Of a stretch of 12,233 bases of DNA, positions 1 through 6,750 are shown in pieces. The first letter of the stretch is position 1. The number at the start of each line of letters is the position of its first letter. Source of the DNA: an uncultured Bacilli bacterium. Its GTDB lineage: Bacteria > Bacillota_I > Bacilli_A > RF39 > UBA660. Both the position numbers and the translations under genes were made by a program. The stretch spans positions 1 through 12,233 of the forward strand of contig CANRDQ010000038.1 in assembly GCA_947629395.1 (NCBI GenBank), given 5' to 3'. Under the pieces are notes generated by a model. It was not told where the DNA came from, searched no databases, and saw nothing but the letters and a program-made list of their open reading frames with translations.

Positions 1-1113
1 ACTATTAAACCTCATCCAGAAATGGCGTTAATAGTAGGAGATAGACATAGTATTATTGAATATGCTGTTGAGTCTAATATAAAATTACTTATTATTTCTG
101 GAGATGGAGAAATTAAATCCGATCATATAGAACTTGCTAAGAAGAATAAAGTTAATATTATTCGTTCTGCTTATGATACTTTCCATATTACTAGATTAAT
201 TGGACTTGCTAATTATATTTTCACTATGATTAGAAGCTTTAATCCAACTAAATTTGAAGATACTGATTATATTTCTGATATTTTAGAAATCAATAATAAA
301 TTACGTCATACTAATTATCCAGTAGTAGATAAAGAAAATAATTGTCTTGGTCTTTTAAGAGTTACTGATTTAAATGATAAGAAACCTAAAAAAGTAATTT
401 TAGTTGATCATAATGAAACTGTTCAAAGTGCTACTGGTATTGAAGAAGCTGAAATTCAAGAAATTATCGATCACCATAATATTGGAAGTATTACAACTAG
501 TATGCCTGTTAATTTCCGTAATATGGCTGTAGGAAGTAGTAATACTATTATTTATAATTTATATAAAGAAAAAGGTGTAGAAATTCCTAAAGAAATAGCT
601 GGTATGATGTTATCAGGAATTTTATCAGATACTTTAATATTAAAGAGTCCAACTGCTACTCCTAAAGATAGAGAAGCTATTGAAGCTTTAGCAGAAATTG
701 CTGGAGTAGATTACCAAGAATATGGTATGGAAATGTTAAAGGCTGGAACTTCTTTAGAAGGAATGACTAAAGAAAATGTATTATATAACGACTTTAAAGT
801 ATATACTGTTAATGGGAAATCATTTGCTGTAGGTCAATTCTTTACTATGAACTTTGATGATATTAAAAACGAAATGGATGAATATCTAAAAGTTATTGAT
901 CAAGAATGTGAAGCTAATAACTATGAATTTATTGCTTTATATGTTACAGATATCATTAAAAATGGATCATATATCCTATATAGTTCAAAAGCTAAAGATG
1001 GTCTAGAAACAGTTTATAATATTGAAAATATTGAACAAGGACATTTCTTTGATGGATGTGTATCTCGTAAAAAAGATGTTATCCCTGTTTTAATGCAATT
1101 ATTTGATAATTAA
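1..1113 (+). CDS. ppaC: Manganese-dependent family II inorganic pyrophosphatase with DRTGG/CBS regulatory region (5' end missing)
   Basis: Hydrolyses cytoplasmic pyrophosphate to two phosphates. The reading frame is open to base 1, so the N-terminus, including the usual first CBS domain, lies outside the window; the ATG at 22 is internal. Visible order: most of a DRTGG domain (codons 1 to about 75), a second CBS segment (about 75-125), the DHH catalytic domain with DHNE at 406-417 and DHH at 469-477, a VGSSNT motif and a SGILSDT motif, then the DHHA2 domain ending in SRKK at 1063-1074. In related CBS-PPases the CBS pair binds adenine nucleotides and tunes activity. The residue after SRKK is Asp where Gln is usual in family II enzymes. 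The stop overlaps the ribosome-binding site of the next gene, so it is probably cotranscribed with the membrane genes downstream. Family assignment is secure; the symbol is by family. Confidence 0.95.
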   Translation, partial: TIKPHPEMALIVGDRHSIIEYAVESNIKLLIISGDGEIKSDHIELAKKNKVNIIRSAYDTFHITRLIGLANYIFTMIRSFNPTKFEDTDYISDILEINNKLRHTNYPVVDKENNCLGLLRVTDLNDKKPKKVILVDHNETVQSATGIEEAEIQEIIDHHNIGSITTSMPVNFRNMAVGSSNTIIYNLYKEKGVEIPKEIAGMMLSGILSDTLILKSPTATPKDREAIEALAEIAGVDYQEYGMEMLKAGTSLEGMTKENVLYNDFKVYTVNGKSFAVGQFFTMNFDDIKNEMDEYLKVIDQECEANNYEFIALYVTDIIKNGSYILYSSKAKDGLETVYNIENIEQGHFFDGCVSRKKDVIPVLMQLFDN

Positions 1114-1124
1114 AAGGAGTTATT

Positions 1125-1994
1125 ATGAAAGAAAATATTATCCTTGCGATTAAAGGATTTATCATGGGAATAGCTAATATTATACCTGGGGTAAGTGGAG
1201 GAACACTTGCCCTTACTCTTGGTATATATGAACAATTTATTGGTGCTATTAGTCATTTTTTTAGTAATTTAAAAGATAATATTAAATTTTTATTACCTAT
1301 TATTATTGGTATGGGTTTATCTATCGTAACTATGAGTAGTGTTATAGATTCTAGTTTTTCCCATTTTCCAATCCCCACAACTTTATTCTTTATGGGATTA
1401 GTAATAGGGGGTATACCTCTTCTTACTAGAAAAGTAAAGGGTACTAAAGAAATAAAACAAGTATCTAGCTATGTAATACTTTTATTAGCTTTTGCTTTAG
1501 TTATGGTTTTAGCTTTTTCAGAAGAATTATTTGGTAATGGTTTAGGTCAAGCTAATTTCTCTAATATGAGTATTATAGGTTATATTATTTTAGGATTAGT
1601 AGGAGTAGTCGCAGCTGCAACTATGATTATTCCTGGAGTAAGTGGTTCTTTAGTTTTGATGTTATTAGGTTATTATTTTCCAGTAGTTAAAACTATAAAA
1701 CAATTTACGCATTTAAAAAATATTGTTCCTAATTTCTTGATTTTGGCAGTCTTTGGAATAGGAGTATTAATAGGAATCGTAGTAGTAGCTAAAGTAATAG
1801 AGTGGTTATTTGAAAAATATGAACATAAAACTTATTTCGCTGTAATTGGTTTTATTGTTTCTAGTATCATTGCTATTCCTGTATCTGTTTATCATGAGTT
1901 AGGTACCATTGATTTTAATATTTTACAATTAGTAATTGGTATTGTTACTTGTGTTATTGGAACTATTATTGGTTATAAATTAGGAGATGAGTAA
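1125..1994 (+). CDS. popT: DUF368 membrane protein, PopT-type polyprenyl (undecaprenyl) phosphate transporter
   Basis: A 289-residue multi-pass membrane protein of the DUF368 family. Family members have been shown to promote return of undecaprenyl phosphate across the cytoplasmic membrane, recycling the lipid carrier for peptidoglycan and teichoic acid precursors. Seen in the sequence: an N-terminal GIANIIPGVSGGT motif (residues 15-27) and a second copy, IIPGVSGS, around residue 170, so the protein is an internal duplication as expected for this family. Hydrophobic helices fill most of the length with short basic loops. AAAGGAG at 1113-1119, five bases before ATG 1125, supports the start. The stop is one base before the preferred uppP start, implying translational coupling. 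The role in this organism is inferred from family and from the uppP neighbour. Confidence 0.9.
   Translation: MKENIILAIKGFIMGIANIIPGVSGGTLALTLGIYEQFIGAISHFFSNLKDNIKFLLPIIIGMGLSIVTMSSVIDSSFSHFPIPTTLFFMGLVIGGIPLLTRKVKGTKEIKQVSSYVILLLAFALVMVLAFSEELFGNGLGQANFSNMSIIGYIILGLVGVVAAATMIIPGVSGSLVLMLLGYYFPVVKTIKQFTHLKNIVPNFLILAVFGIGVLIGIVVVAKVIEWLFEKYEHKTYFAVIGFIVSSIIAIPVSVYHELGTIDFNILQLVIGIVTCVIGTIIGYKLGDE
1982..1986 (+). promoter_or_regulatory. Ribosome-binding site that decides the uppP start
   Basis: AGGAG lies directly against an in-frame ATG at 1987 but nine bases before the in-frame ATG at 1996. Normal Shine-Dalgarno spacing favours 1996. The site lies inside the last codons of the DUF368 gene, so ribosomes finishing that gene are well placed to restart. 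Confidence 0.7.
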
Positions 1995-1995
1995 T

Positions 1996-2808
1996 ATGGA
2001 TTTTATATCAACATTTATATTAGGTGTAGTTCAGGGGATAGCGGAATTCTTACCAATTTCATCAAGTGCTCATTTAATAATATTTAGAGATATTTTTGGA
2101 ATAGGGGCATCTATGCCTGCTAATCTAGATTTAACATTTGATGTAGCACTTCATCTAGGAACTTTATTAGCTATATTGGTATTCTTTTTTAAAGATTTTT
2201 TAGAGATAGCTATTAAAGGGTTTACTAAAGGTGTTAAAGATGAACATGGTAAAATACTTTGGTATTTAGTAGCAGCAACTATCCCAGCGGCAATAGTTGG
2301 AGTATTATTTGAAGATGTAATTGAAGATGCGATTAGAACTAATTATATTTTAATTGCTTTAGCGTTAATTGTTATGGGAGTAGTAATTTATTTAGTAGAT
2401 AAAAATTGCAAACAAGAAAAAGAAATTAAAGATTTAACTTTAAAAGAAGCTATTATTATTGGTTGTAGTCAAGTATTTGCTTTAATACCAGGATTTTCTA
2501 GAAGTGGAACTACAATAGCGGCAGCTAGAAGTTTAAAAATAGATAGAGAATCAGCAGCTAAGTTTTCCTTTTTCTTATCTGCTCCAGTAGTCGCAGGTGC
2601 TGTATGTTTAGAGTTATTAAAAAGTGAAACTTGGACATTAATAATGGCTAATTTATCAACTTTTATTTTAGGTATCTTAATATCATTTATTACAGGAATA
2701 ATTTGTATTAAATTTTTACTTAAATATCTTAAAAAACATGATTTTAAAATCTTTATGTTTTATAGAATTGCACTTGCAGTAATAGTAATATTAGTTACCT
2801 TGTTCTAA
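1996..2808 (+). CDS. uppP: Undecaprenyl-diphosphatase UppP (BacA family)
   Basis: Integral membrane phosphatase that converts undecaprenyl diphosphate to undecaprenyl phosphate on the outer face of the cytoplasmic membrane; in other bacteria extra copies confer bacitracin resistance. With the 1996 start the protein is 270 residues, the usual length. Both family signatures are intact: QGIAEFLPISSSAH at residues 13-26 (the Q/E-x3-E plus PxSSxxH motif with Glu17 and His26) and PGFSRSGTT at 165-173 with the catalytic Arg169. An alternative start at 1987 would overlap the upstream stop and add three residues, but its Shine-Dalgarno spacing is zero. One base separates it from the DUF368 gene. Its product is the substrate of DUF368 transporters, so the pair forms a carrier-lipid recycling module. 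Confidence 0.96.
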   Translation: MDFISTFILGVVQGIAEFLPISSSAHLIIFRDIFGIGASMPANLDLTFDVALHLGTLLAILVFFFKDFLEIAIKGFTKGVKDEHGKILWYLVAATIPAAIVGVLFEDVIEDAIRTNYILIALALIVMGVVIYLVDKNCKQEKEIKDLTLKEAIIIGCSQVFALIPGFSRSGTTIAAARSLKIDRESAAKFSFFLSAPVVAGAVCLELLKSETWTLIMANLSTFILGILISFITGIICIKFLLKYLKKHDFKIFMFYRIALAVIVILVTLF

Positions 2809-2828
2809 TAGAATAAAGAGGAGAGGCT

Positions 2829-3530
2829 ATGTATTATATTTGTTATATTTTCTTATTCTTTATTGGTTATTCTATATTAGGGTATATTGCTGAAGTTATA
2901 AGTTGTACTATCGAAAGTAAAAAATTAACTTTAAGTCGTGGCTTTTTGATTGGACCATATTTACCTATTTATGGAGTAGGGGCTACTATTATGGTTGTAA
3001 TGTTGAATCGCTTTAAGAATAATATATTTTTACTTTTTATTATGAGTGTTCTATTATGTACTATTTTAGAGTATTTAACTAGTTATGTTATGGAGAAATT
3101 ATTTAAGTTACGTTGGTGGGATTATTCAGAAGAGAAATACCAGCTTAATGGTCGAATTTGTCTTAAAAATAGTTTATTATTTGGTATAGCAGGAGTATTT
3201 GTTGTTTATGTAATGCAACCATTTTATGTAATTTTATTAAATACTTTAGAAAATAAATACATTTTATTTATTACAATTATTTTCTTAATTATTTTCTTAA
3301 TTGATTATATAACTTCTGTTTATATAATTATAAGATTTAGAGGTACTGTTAAAGAAATCAAAAAACAAGACTCTACAAAAGAAATTAAAGATTATGTTAA
3401 AAAGACTATTAGAAGTCATAGAATATTCTTTAGAAGACTTATTAAAGCCTTCCCTAATATAACTAAAAAAGAATTAAAAGAATATATTGAGTTTATTAAA
3501 AGAATAGGGGAAAAACGTAGTGATGATTAG
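2829..3530 (+). CDS. PF06541 family ('putative ABC transporter permease type IV') membrane protein
   Basis: A 233-residue protein with about five predicted hydrophobic helices in the first 170 residues and a basic, lysine/arginine-rich C-terminal tail likely to be cytoplasmic. The central stretch WWDYS followed by LNGRICLKNSLLFG (about residues 97-120) and the N-terminal GYSILGYIAEV are typical of the PF06541 family of Bacillota. The family name suggests an ABC transporter permease, but no ATPase lies nearby and the transport role is unproven. An AG-rich Shine-Dalgarno stretch (AGAGGAGAGG) at 2817-2826 precedes ATG 2829. It follows uppP after 20 bases with no terminator between them and is the last gene of the pyrophosphatase-DUF368-uppP run, so an envelope-related role is a reasonable guess only. 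Confidence 0.85.
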   Translation: MYYICYIFLFFIGYSILGYIAEVISCTIESKKLTLSRGFLIGPYLPIYGVGATIMVVMLNRFKNNIFLLFIMSVLLCTILEYLTSYVMEKLFKLRWWDYSEEKYQLNGRICLKNSLLFGIAGVFVVYVMQPFYVILLNTLENKYILFITIIFLIIFLIDYITSVYIIIRFRGTVKEIKKQDSTKEIKDYVKKTIRSHRIFFRRLIKAFPNITKKELKEYIEFIKRIGEKRSDD

Positions 3531-3540
3531 TTAGAAGAAT

Positions 3541-3564
3541 AAGAAATTTCTCCTTTCTTTTTTT
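3541..3564 (+). terminator. Weak possible terminator hairpin after the uppP operon
   Basis: AAGAAA (3541-3546) can pair with TTTCTT (3554-3559) around a 7-base loop, followed by T residues to 3564. The stem is short and mostly A-T, so it may be a poor terminator and some read-through into tkt is possible. Confidence 0.35.
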
Positions 3565-3567
3565 ATG

Positions 3568-3576
3568 TGTTATAAT
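3568..3576 (+). promoter_or_regulatory. Extended -10 promoter for tkt
   Basis: TGT followed by the consensus TATAAT (3571-3576) forms an extended -10 element about 28 bases before the tkt start. The expected -35 position (3548-3553, TTCTCC) is poor, which fits an extended -10 promoter. An identical TGTTATAAT occurs upstream of the CYTH gene. Confidence 0.7.
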
Positions 3577-3603
3577 ACTTATTAACAAGGAGGGCTTGAT
3601 TTT

Positions 3604-5583
3604 ATGATAGCTATAAAAAATAATGATAATGAAATTCATGATCAAAAGATAATAGACCAAATAAGATGTTTGGGAATAGATATGATTCATGAAGCTAATA
3701 GTGGGCATCCAGGAATAGTTTTAAGTGCGGCACCACTTATTTATACTTTATTTGCGAAACACCTAAATATATCACCGTCTAATCCTCAATTTTTTAATAG
3801 AGATAGATTTGTAATGTCTGCCGGACATGGTTCAGCACTTTTATATGCTACTCTGCATATGGCTGGATATGATATTGAAATTGAAGATTTAAAACATTTT
3901 AGAAAGATAGATTCTATTACTCCAGGTCATCCTGAATATAAAGTTACTCCAGGAGTAGATATGACTACCGGACCACTTGGGCAAGGATTTGCTAGTGCTG
4001 TTGGTATGGCTATGGGAGAAGCTCATCTAGAATCAATCTTTAATAAGAAAGAAAAAATTATTGATTTTTATACTTATGTTTTATGTGGTGATGGTGACCT
4101 AATGGAAGGTGTTAGCTATGAAGCTGCAAGCCTTGCGGGAACTTTAAAACTAAATAAATTAATTGTATTATATGATTCTAATAATATTTGTTTAGATGGA
4201 AAAACTAATATGACTTTCAATGATAATATTAAAGAACGTTTTACTTCTTTAGGATGGAATCATATTTTAATAAGTAGTGATAATAATTTAGAAGAAATTG
4301 ATAAAGCTATTGAAACTGCTAAACATAGTGATAAACCAACTATTATTGAAGTAAAAACAGTTCTTGGAAAATATTCTAAATTACAAGGAACTAATGAAGT
4401 TCATGGTAAACCCCTTGATGTAGAAGATATTTCTATGATTAAGAAAAAATTAGGATTTAGAGATATTCCATTTTTAGTCACTACTGATACGATAGAAGAT
4501 TTCCAATATTTAATTCAAAATCGTTGTAAAGATATCGTAGAAGATTTCAATAATAAAAAAGAAAATTTAGATCCCGAAATTAAAGAAAAGTTAGAACACT
4601 TTATTAATCAAGATTATTATGTAGATTTTAGTAATGTTATTTATGAAATACCAGAAAGTAGAAATGAATTATTAAGAGATTCTGCGGCTAAAATATTATC
4701 TTCACTTGTAAAACAAAATGATATTTTATTTGGAGGTAGTGCTGATTTATTTGGAGCTTGTAAGAACTATGTAGAAGATGCCGGTAATTTTAGTAAAGAT
4801 GATTATAGTGGTAAAAATATTTATTTTGGAGTTAGAGAACACGCTATGGGAGCTATTTTAAATGGTTTAGCTTTAGTAGGATTTCGTCCTTATGGTTCAA
4901 CATTCTTAAGCTTTAGTGATTATTTAAAAGCCCCACTTCGTTTAAGTTGTATGATGAATTTACCAGTTACTTATATATTTACCCATGATTCTATTACAGT
5001 AGGAGAAGATGGACCAACTCATCAGCCTGTTGAGCAATTAGCGTCTCTTCGTTTAATTCCTAATTTAGATGTTTATCGTCCAGCTGATGTTAATGAAGTT
5101 TTAGGTGTATATCAAACTATCTTTGAATCATCTAATCCTGCCGCTATCTGTATATCTCGTAACAAAGTAGATATGTTAGAAAGTACTAAAATTAGTGAAG
5201 TAAAAAATGGCGCTTATACTTTAGTAGATTATGATAATAAATTAGATGCTGTTTTACTAGCAACAGGGGAAGAAGTTCATACCGCTATTGAACTTTCTAA
5301 AAGACTTCTTTCAAAAGGATTACACGTTAGAGTAGTAAGTGTTCCATCTATTAAGAGATTTTTAAATACTCCAGTTACATATCAACAAGAAGTATTACCA
5401 ATAGGAGTACCTAAAATAGCTTTAGAAGCAGGAAGTTCTTATTCATGGAATAAACTAATCTTTCAAGATAAAAATATTTTATCTATTGATACTTTTGGTG
5501 CTAGTGGAAGTGCTGATAGTGTTAAAGAAAAATTCCAATTTGATTTAGATTCTTTAGAACAAAGAATAGAAAATTTATTATAA
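3604..5583 (+). CDS. tkt: Transketolase
   Basis: Thiamine-diphosphate enzyme of the non-oxidative pentose phosphate pathway that moves two-carbon ketol units between sugar phosphates. At 659 residues it is full length. Motifs in order: SGHPG near residue 33, FNRDRFVMSAGHGS near 65, TPGHPE and TTGPLGQG around 105-130, the ThDP/Mg motif GDGDLMEG with a downstream SNN, EVHGKP, FGGSADL at the start of the pyrimidine domain, VREHAMG with the catalytic Glu, HDSITVGEDGPTHQP, and a C-terminal domain. AAGGAGGG at 3587-3594, nine bases before ATG 3604, fixes the start. It has its own extended -10 promoter and leads the tkt-sirA-yneF block that matches Bacillus gene order. Confidence 0.98.
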   Translation: MIAIKNNDNEIHDQKIIDQIRCLGIDMIHEANSGHPGIVLSAAPLIYTLFAKHLNISPSNPQFFNRDRFVMSAGHGSALLYATLHMAGYDIEIEDLKHFRKIDSITPGHPEYKVTPGVDMTTGPLGQGFASAVGMAMGEAHLESIFNKKEKIIDFYTYVLCGDGDLMEGVSYEAASLAGTLKLNKLIVLYDSNNICLDGKTNMTFNDNIKERFTSLGWNHILISSDNNLEEIDKAIETAKHSDKPTIIEVKTVLGKYSKLQGTNEVHGKPLDVEDISMIKKKLGFRDIPFLVTTDTIEDFQYLIQNRCKDIVEDFNNKKENLDPEIKEKLEHFINQDYYVDFSNVIYEIPESRNELLRDSAAKILSSLVKQNDILFGGSADLFGACKNYVEDAGNFSKDDYSGKNIYFGVREHAMGAILNGLALVGFRPYGSTFLSFSDYLKAPLRLSCMMNLPVTYIFTHDSITVGEDGPTHQPVEQLASLRLIPNLDVYRPADVNEVLGVYQTIFESSNPAAICISRNKVDMLESTKISEVKNGAYTLVDYDNKLDAVLLATGEEVHTAIELSKRLLSKGLHVRVVSVPSIKRFLNTPVTYQQEVLPIGVPKIALEAGSSYSWNKLIFQDKNILSIDTFGASGSADSVKEKFQFDLDSLEQRIENLL

Positions 5584-5599
5584 GAATATAATTCGACAA

Positions 5600-5653
5600 A
5601 AAAGACTCTTTAATATTGCTATAGTAAATATGGTGATGATATGAGAGTCTTTT
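5600..5653 (+). repeat. 10-bp perfect inverted repeat bracketing the sirA promoter and start codon
   Basis: AAAAGACTCT (5600-5609) is the exact reverse complement of AGAGTCTTTT (5644-5653), with a 34-base loop. The downstream arm lies in sirA codons 2-5. The loop contains the -10-like element, the ribosome-binding site GGTGATG and the ATG. An inner 5-bp stem (5613-5617 with 5627-5631) is also possible. In a transcript reading through from tkt it could fold as a weak terminator or hide the sirA start; as DNA it could be an operator. Confidence 0.6.
5617..5625 (+). promoter_or_regulatory. Possible extended -10 promoter for the sirA-like gene
   Basis: TGC-TATAGT forms an extended -10 element ending 16 bases before ATG 5641. 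A clear -35 at standard spacing is not seen (the best, TCGACA at 5593-5598, is 21 bases away). It would give a very short leader, so the gene may instead be read from the tkt promoter. Confidence 0.4.
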
Positions 5654-6075
5654 ATATTTTTGATATTAAAAATGAAGTTATAGATTTATATAAAGATAGT
5701 TCCTTTAATTTATATAATCTTCTAAAACAATTATATTATTTAAATAATTTAGATTTACAATATGGATATCAACTATTTAATCAATTTGTTAAACCTTTAG
5801 ATAAACAAGCTTTAGATAATTTTCTATTTTTAAAATTACATCAAGATATTCCTTATAGTAAAAGAGAAGGAAAACATATCATAAATAATTTATATAAAGA
5901 TGAAATAAGTATTTTAGAAGTAAAAAGAGCTTATATAAAGATAAAGGCTGAACAAAATATAACTTCTTTTTTTGATGTTTTATATACATATAATCATAAT
6001 TTTTTTATTTGTGATTTTGAAAATTGTGATTACTTTTTCCTTGATGAATTAAAAACATCTTGTTTAATTGCATAA
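5641..6075 (+). CDS. sirA: SirA-like protein (sporulation inhibitor of replication family)
   Basis: In Bacillus subtilis SirA (YneE) binds domain I of DnaA and blocks new rounds of replication when sporulation starts. The assignment rests on three things: position directly between tkt and yneF as in B. subtilis, length (144 residues against about 148), and remembered patchwise similarity at the N-terminus (FYIFDIKNEV against a YYTYLIKEEF-like start) and in the C-terminal third (SFFDVLYTYNHNFFICDF against a similar IFFEVL...FLAMDF stretch). It is soluble, with no signal peptide or membrane helix, and rich in Tyr, Phe, Asn and Lys. GGTGATG precedes ATG 5641 closely. Similarity is low and judged by eye, so the molecular function is an inference. 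Whether this organism sporulates cannot be seen from the window. Confidence 0.72.
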   Translation: MRVFYIFDIKNEVIDLYKDSSFNLYNLLKQLYYLNNLDLQYGYQLFNQFVKPLDKQALDNFLFLKLHQDIPYSKREGKHIINNLYKDEISILEVKRAYIKIKAEQNITSFFDVLYTYNHNFFICDFENCDYFFLDELKTSCLIA

Positions 6076-6108
6076 TATTTAGTAAAATAAAGGTGAGGAG
6101 ATGATTAT

Positions 6109-6318
6109 ATGTTAGTAGATATTATGCAAGTTTTAGTGGGATTAATCATTGGTCTAGTAATAGGTTTCTTTGTTGCAAGATTCTTTATGAAAAAATATAT
6201 GAAAGAAAATCCACCAATAAATGAAGAAATGATCAAAACACTTATGATGCAGATGGGGAGAAAACCAAATCAAAAACAAATAAATCAAATGATGAAATCA
6301 ATGCAAAAATTTATGTAA
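6109..6318 (+). CDS. yneF: YneF family (UPF0154) small membrane protein
   Basis: A 69-residue protein of unknown function that is widespread in Bacilli. It has one N-terminal transmembrane helix (about residues 6-26, glycine/valine/isoleucine rich) followed by a basic cytoplasmic tail with the family hallmark [20 protein letters not shown] and a methionine-rich [11 protein letters not shown] end. AGGTGAGGAG at 6091-6100, eight bases before ATG 6109, supports the start; an ATG at 6101 is in another frame and soon stops. It lies 33 bases after the sirA-like gene, and two terminator-like hairpins follow its stop. Confidence 0.95.
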   Translation: MLVDIMQVLVGLIIGLVIGFFVARFFMKKYMKENPPINEEMIKTLMMQMGRKPNQKQINQMMKSMQKFM

Positions 6319-6322
6319 TAAT

Positions 6323-6355
6323 AAGTAAGTTACTAATAAGTAATTTACTTTTTTT
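6323..6355 (+). terminator. Rho-independent terminator after yneF
   Basis: AGTAAGTTAC (6324-6333) pairs with GTAATTTACT (6340-6349) through ten positions with one G-U wobble, plus A6323-T6350, around the loop TAATAA. A run of seven T follows the GC-closed part (6349-6355). It starts five bases after the yneF stop and should end the tkt-sirA-yneF transcript. Confidence 0.8.
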
Positions 6356-6407
6356 ATTTTTTCTTTAAAAAATGTAAATCTCTGTAAATAAGTAATTTAC
6401 TTTTTTT
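6335..6407 (+). repeat. 21-bp direct repeat underlying two successive terminators
   Basis: Bases 6335-6355 are repeated exactly at 6387-6407 (offset 52). The unit is AATAAGTAATTTAC followed by seven T. It contains the near-palindrome GTAATTTAC, and each copy provides the 3' arm and T-tract of a hairpin. Further GTAAAT copies occur at 6374-6379 and 6384-6389. The repeat could arise from duplication of a terminator half or be a paired protein-binding site. Confidence 0.85.
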
Positions 6408-6408
6408 T
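6384..6408 (+). terminator. Second, smaller terminator-like hairpin
   Basis: GTAAAT (6384-6389) pairs with ATTTAC (6395-6400) around a 5-base loop, followed by eight T (6401-6408). An upstream GTAAAT at 6374-6379 could pair with the same arm. It may act as a back-up terminator; the 3' arm doubles as the -35 region of the next promoter. Confidence 0.5.
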
Positions 6409-6424
6409 AGAGGCATGATACAAT
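6396..6424 (+). promoter_or_regulatory. Promoter for the DUF1292 / coiled-coil pair
   Basis: TTTACT (6396-6401) and TACAAT (6419-6424) are separated by 17 bases, with TGA just before the -10 making an extended -10. The -35 lies in the terminator arm and T-tract. The expected leader (about 6431-6479) is unusually G-rich for this DNA, and AGGAAAGGG at 6462-6470 serves ATG 6480. No known riboswitch was recognised in it. Confidence 0.6.
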
Positions 6425-6479
6425 TAAAGAGAATAGTAGTGGGGGTATATCAGACGGAGATAGGAAAGGGATTAGTAAG

Positions 6480-6749
6480 ATGAAAATAAAAAAGGAGTTA
6501 ACAGTTACTTTAAATTCAGGAGATGAAGTTACAATCTATATTTTAGATATAATTGAATCAGAAGAGTTTCACAAAGATTATGTATTATATTTAATTAATT
6601 TAGATGAAGAAAATATTTATGCTTCTTCTGTTGAAGAAAAAGACGGAAAATTTGAACTTAATGCGATTACAGAAGAAAAAGAAATGAATTTTGTTCAATC
6701 TAAAATAGAGGAAATGAAAAGTCAGTTAAAATCAGAGGGAGATGAGTAG
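6480..6749 (+). CDS. DUF1292 domain protein
   Basis: An 89-residue acidic soluble protein. The pattern of a short beta-rich segment (LTVTLNSGDEVTIYILDIIE), then DYVLYLINLDEENIYASSVEE and an acidic helical end, matches the small DUF1292 (YrzB-like) proteins common in Bacilli, whose function is unknown. AGGAAAGGG at 6462-6470, nine bases before ATG 6480, supports the start. It is the first gene of a two-gene unit with its own promoter, and its stop is one base before the preferred start of the coiled-coil gene. Assignment is by length and pattern and is moderately sure. Confidence 0.7.
   Translation: MKIKKELTVTLNSGDEVTIYILDIIESEEFHKDYVLYLINLDEENIYASSVEEKDGKFELNAITEEKEMNFVQSKIEEMKSQLKSEGDE
6734..6741 (+). 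promoter_or_regulatory. Ribosome-binding site that decides the coiled-coil gene start
   Basis: AGAGGGAG abuts an in-frame ATG at 6742 and lies nine bases before the in-frame ATG at 6751. Normal spacing favours 6751. The surrounding 19 bases (6738-6756) match the DUF368/uppP junction (1983-2001) at 17 positions. Confidence 0.65.
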
Positions 6750-6750
6750 G

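Noticed and set aside
22..1113. ATG at 22 as a true start of the pyrophosphatase
   Set aside because: The frame is open upstream to base 1 with DRTGG-like residues continuing before it, and there is no ribosome-binding site before 22.
2829..3530. Functional ABC transporter permease
   Set aside because: The family label is only putative, and no ATP-binding or substrate-binding gene is present nearby.
3496..3708. Minus-strand open frame of 70 codons
   Set aside because: It lies across the end of the PF06541 gene, the tkt promoter and the start of tkt, has no ribosome-binding site, and encodes a low-complexity hydrophobic string typical of the reverse of AT-rich DNA.
6415..6483. A 22-codon frame ending with an ATGA overlap on the DUF1292 start
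   Set aside because: It overlaps the proposed -10 element, so transcripts from that promoter would not contain its start, and its AGAGG is only one base from the ATG. It would matter only if transcription enters from upstream.
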